In this document: piece by piece, positions 61,871 through 64,000 of the stretch
Layout of the letters: each line of letters begins with the position of its first letter
Numbering within the stretch: position 1 is the stretch's first letter
Assembly: GCF_033001325.1 (NCBI RefSeq)
Contig: NZ_CP133111.1
Span: 4,852,501 to 4,916,500 of the forward strand
From: Rhodopseudomonas sp. BAL398
Lineage (GTDB): Bacteria; Pseudomonadota; Alphaproteobacteria; Rhizobiales; Xanthobacteraceae
Reading direction: 5' to 3'
DNA length: 64,000 nucleotides
Translations under genes and position numbers: made by a program
Notes under the pieces: generated by a model
Databases searched by the model: none
What the model was told of the DNA's origin: nothing
What the model saw: the letters and a program-made list of their open reading frames with translations, nothing else

Positions 61871-63247
61871 ATGCATCGCTTGCTGCACATCATCCCGGTG
61901 GCGCTCGTCGCCACCGGCGTTTCGGGCCTTGCGGCCGCGGAAACGCTGCGAACGGGTCCGGACCGGCCGCTACAGGCCGTGCTGGATCAGGCGCGGGATG
62001 GTGACGTGGTCGAGCTTGCGCCTGGCACCTACCGAGGGACGGTCCGGATCGAGCGTCCCATCGAATTGCGCGGCAAGCCGGGTGCGACGCTGGTCGGACC
62101 CGGCACCGGCACCGTCGTCAGGGTCATCGCCCCCGACGTGACGATTCGCGGCCTGATCATCAAGGGATCGGGCGGCGATATCTCCCAGATCGATTCCGGC
62201 GTGTTTCTCGCGCAATCGGCCAAGCGGGCCGTAGTCGCGGACAATCGCCTGGAGGATAATTTGTTCGGCGTCTATGTCCACGGCGCGGGTGGATCGCTGG
62301 TTCAGCACAATATCATCGACGGCCTGCGCAACATTCGGCTGAACGAGGCCGGCAACGGCGTCTCGGTGTGGAACGCGCCCGATGTCGTGGTCGAAGGCAA
62401 CCACATTCGCTACGGCCGCGATGGCATCTACACCATCAACAGCAAGCGCGATCGTTTCATCGACAATCGGCTCGAGCAGGTCCGCTTCGCGGTGCATTAC
62501 ATGTACACCGACGACAGCGAGGTCAGCGGCAATGTCTCGATCGGCAATCATGGCGGCTTTGCCATCATGTTCTCCAACCGGCTGGTGATCCGCGGCAATG
62601 TCTCCGACCGCGACCGCGATTACGGCCTGCTGTTCAATTATGCCAATTACGCCGCGATCGAGGGCAACAGGGTCAGCGGCGGCCTGCTCGACAGCGTCAA
62701 GAAAGACAGCGACAAGAACGGCGGAGACGACGGAGCGGACGACGACAAGGGCATGCTGCCGAAGGCCGAACCGACGCGCGGCGCGCGCAGCGGCCCCGAG
62801 AAATGCGTGTTCATCTATAACGCCAACCACAATGTGTTCCGCGACAACTGGTTCGAGGGCTGCGGCATTGGCGTGCACTTCACCGCAGGCTCCGAAGACA
62901 ACGACATCGTCGGCAACGCATTTATCGGGAATCGCAATCAGGTGAAATATGTCGGCACCCGCAATCTCGACTGGTCGAAGGGCGGTCGCGGCAATTACTG
63001 GAGCGACAATCCGGCCTTCGACCTCAATGGCGACGGCATCGCCGACACCGCCTATCGGCCCAACGACATCGTCGACCGGGTGTTGTGGACCGCGCCGTCC
63101 GCCAAGGTGCTGATCAACAGCCCCGCCGTGCAGGTGCTGCGCTGGGCGCAGAGTCAGTTTCCCGCGCTGTATCCCGGCGGCGTCATCGACACCCATCCGC
63201 TGATCGCGCCGCCGCCGCGACCGCAGGCCTCGGAGAGCCAGCCATGA
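61871..63247 (+). CDS. nosD: NosD, periplasmic copper-site maturation protein
   Basis: A 458-residue protein with a Sec signal (cleaved near LAAAE, residue 23) and a right-handed parallel beta-helix built of CASH repeats such as GVFLAQSAKRAVVADNRLED and GVSVWNAPDVVVEGNHIRYG. NosD works with the NosFY ABC exporter to assemble CuZ. A Lys/Asp-rich insertion (KKDSDKNGGDDGADDDKG) interrupts the helix around residue 280. The stop overlaps the nosF ATG (ATGA). Confidence 0.95.
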   Translation: MHRLLHIIPVALVATGVSGLAAAETLRTGPDRPLQAVLDQARDGDVVELAPGTYRGTVRIERPIELRGKPGATLVGPGTGTVVRVIAPDVTIRGLIIKGSGGDISQIDSGVFLAQSAKRAVVADNRLEDNLFGVYVHGAGGSLVQHNIIDGLRNIRLNEAGNGVSVWNAPDVVVEGNHIRYGRDGIYTINSKRDRFIDNRLEQVRFAVHYMYTDDSEVSGNVSIGNHGGFAIMFSNRLVIRGNVSDRDRDYGLLFNYANYAAIEGNRVSGGLLDSVKKDSDKNGGDDGADDDKGMLPKAEPTRGARSGPEKCVFIYNANHNVFRDNWFEGCGIGVHFTAGSEDNDIVGNAFIGNRNQVKYVGTRNLDWSKGGRGNYWSDNPAFDLNGDGIADTAYRPNDIVDRVLWTAPSAKVLINSPAVQVLRWAQSQFPALYPGGVIDTHPLIAPPPRPQASESQP

Positions 63248-64000
63248 GCGCGGCGATCTCGGTCATGCACGTCGAAAAGAACTTCCGCGCGGTGCGCGCG
63301 CTGCGCGACGTCTCGTTCGAATTGGCGCCCGGCCGACTCAGCGCGCTGGTCGGGCACAATGGCGCCGGCAAGACCACGCTGATCAAGCTGATGCTGGGAT
63401 TGATCCGGCCGACCCATGGTGAAGTCCGCTCCCTCGGACAGGATCCGGCGGCCGGCGAATTCTCGGCGCGGCGCTGGCTCGGCTATCTGCCGGAAAGCGT
63501 GGCGTTCAATTCGGCGCTGACCGGGCGCGAGACGCTGTCGTTCTACGCGCGGCTGAAGCAGATCAGCCCGGCCGCGGGTGACAGTCTGTTCGAGCGCGTC
63601 GGGTTGAGCAATGCCGCCGACCGCAGGGTCGGCACCTATTCCAAGGGCATGCGGCAACGTCTCGGCCTGGCGCAGGCGCTGCTCGGACAACCGCGCGTGC
63701 TGCTGCTCGACGAGCCGACCACCGGGCTCGATCCGGCGCTGCGCCAGACCTTCTATGAAATTCTCGGCGAGCTGCGCGATGCCGGCGCCACCGTGCTGAT
63801 TTCGTCGCATGCGCTGGACGAACTCGAGGGCCGCGCCGAACACGTGCTGATCATGAATCAAGGACATCTGGTGGCGCAGGGAACCATGGCCGAGTTGCGC
63901 ACGATCTCGCAGCTGCCGATCCGCGTGACCGTGGATCTCGACGGCGAGAATGCGGCGCCACCAGCCTGGCTCACTGATGGCTTTCGCCCCGGCGAACGGC
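63244..64000 (+). CDS. nosF: NosF, ABC ATPase for NosZ copper-centre assembly (3' end outside window)
   Basis: The first 252 codons of a cytoplasmic ATPase: Walker A GHNGAGKTTLIKLMLGL, signature YSKGMRQRLGLAQALLG, Walker B VLLLDEPTTGLDPALRQ and the switch His in LISSHALDELE. Together with NosY it supplies sulfur or another component to NosD for CuZ assembly. The ATG overlaps the nosD stop by four bases. The gene runs off the window; nosY, nosL and nosX are expected beyond. Confidence 0.95.
   Translation, partial: MSAAISVMHVEKNFRAVRALRDVSFELAPGRLSALVGHNGAGKTTLIKLMLGLIRPTHGEVRSLGQDPAAGEFSARRWLGYLPESVAFNSALTGRETLSFYARLKQISPAAGDSLFERVGLSNAADRRVGTYSKGMRQRLGLAQALLGQPRVLLLDEPTTGLDPALRQTFYEILGELRDAGATVLISSHALDELEGRAEHVLIMNQGHLVAQGTMAELRTISQLPIRVTVDLDGENAAPPAWLTDGFRPGER

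Noticed and set aside
1-64000. CRISPR arrays, known anti-phage defence genes, rRNA genes and riboswitches
   Set aside because: No repeat-spacer pattern, defence-protein motif, rRNA segment or conserved riboswitch core was recognised.

Overview
The window is chromosomal DNA of a GC-rich alphaproteobacterium, most likely of the Nitrobacteraceae (Rhodopseudomonas, Bradyrhizobium or a close relative). This rests on codon use, gene content (formate dehydrogenase accessory genes, clade I nos genes, a complete kdp operon, many Liv-type ABC transporters) and two palindromic repeats of a kind I recognise from that group (about 2189-2281 and 52076-52158). The species call is inference; no rRNA or marker gene is present.

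Layout. 1-2103: end of a formate dehydrogenase locus (fdhD 3' end, fdsD) followed by an oxalate/formate-type MFS carrier and a 41-residue companion protein. 2575-5200: an MBOAT O-acyltransferase and an overlapping SGNH/AlgX-like protein, probably for polysaccharide acylation. 5200-9140: a scarred stretch with an IS5-type transposase remnant, an intact FMN reductase/FAD monooxygenase pair, and a junction where a truncated, frameshifted Crp/Fnr gene meets a truncated ABC binding-protein gene.

9171-17555: a compact catabolic regulon. A GntR/FCD regulator sits with three near-identical palindromes (core TTGTCSGACAA), one in front of each of three transcription units: a binding protein plus SDR, a kinase-like/acyl-CoA dehydrogenase/CoA ligase operon, and an iron alcohol dehydrogenase. 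The gene set resembles 4-hydroxyacid (levulinate-type, LvaA/LvaC) catabolism, in which a hydroxyacyl-CoA is phosphorylated and isomerised. 17567-28667 (minus): an apparent 11-gene operon encoding a split Liv ABC transporter, two binding proteins, two CoA ligases, a MaoC-like hydratase and a Zn-ribbon/thiolase-like pair whose thiolase lacks the usual nucleophilic Cys, as in Ltp2-type retro-aldolases. A divergent TetR gene with a Lys/Pro/Ala repeat tail heads a plus-strand operon with an enoyl-CoA hydratase and a second thiolase-like enzyme (28852-32027). The substrates cannot be read from the sequence.

32347-47629: regulator-plus-oxidoreductase modules (TetR/SDR, TetR/amidohydrolase, AraC/SDR, TetR/epimerase, HxlR/quinone oxidoreductase, FAD monooxygenase, siderophore-interacting protein) mixed with decayed LysR, TetR and AraC genes. 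The stretch from about 36.7 to 47.7 kb is bounded by a tRNA-Arg(CCG) gene and a degenerate copy of its 3' half in the orientation expected of an old tRNA-targeted integration.

47983-56210 (minus): kdpFABC-kdpDE for high-affinity K+ uptake, preceded by a 27-codon membrane-protein ORF and interrupted between kdpB and kdpC by a REP-like palindrome. 56550-57443: an unrecognised 297-residue gene. 57589-64000: nosR, nosZ, nosD and the start of nosF (cut by the window end), encoding nitrous oxide reduction, with an NnrR/FNR-like box upstream of nosR.
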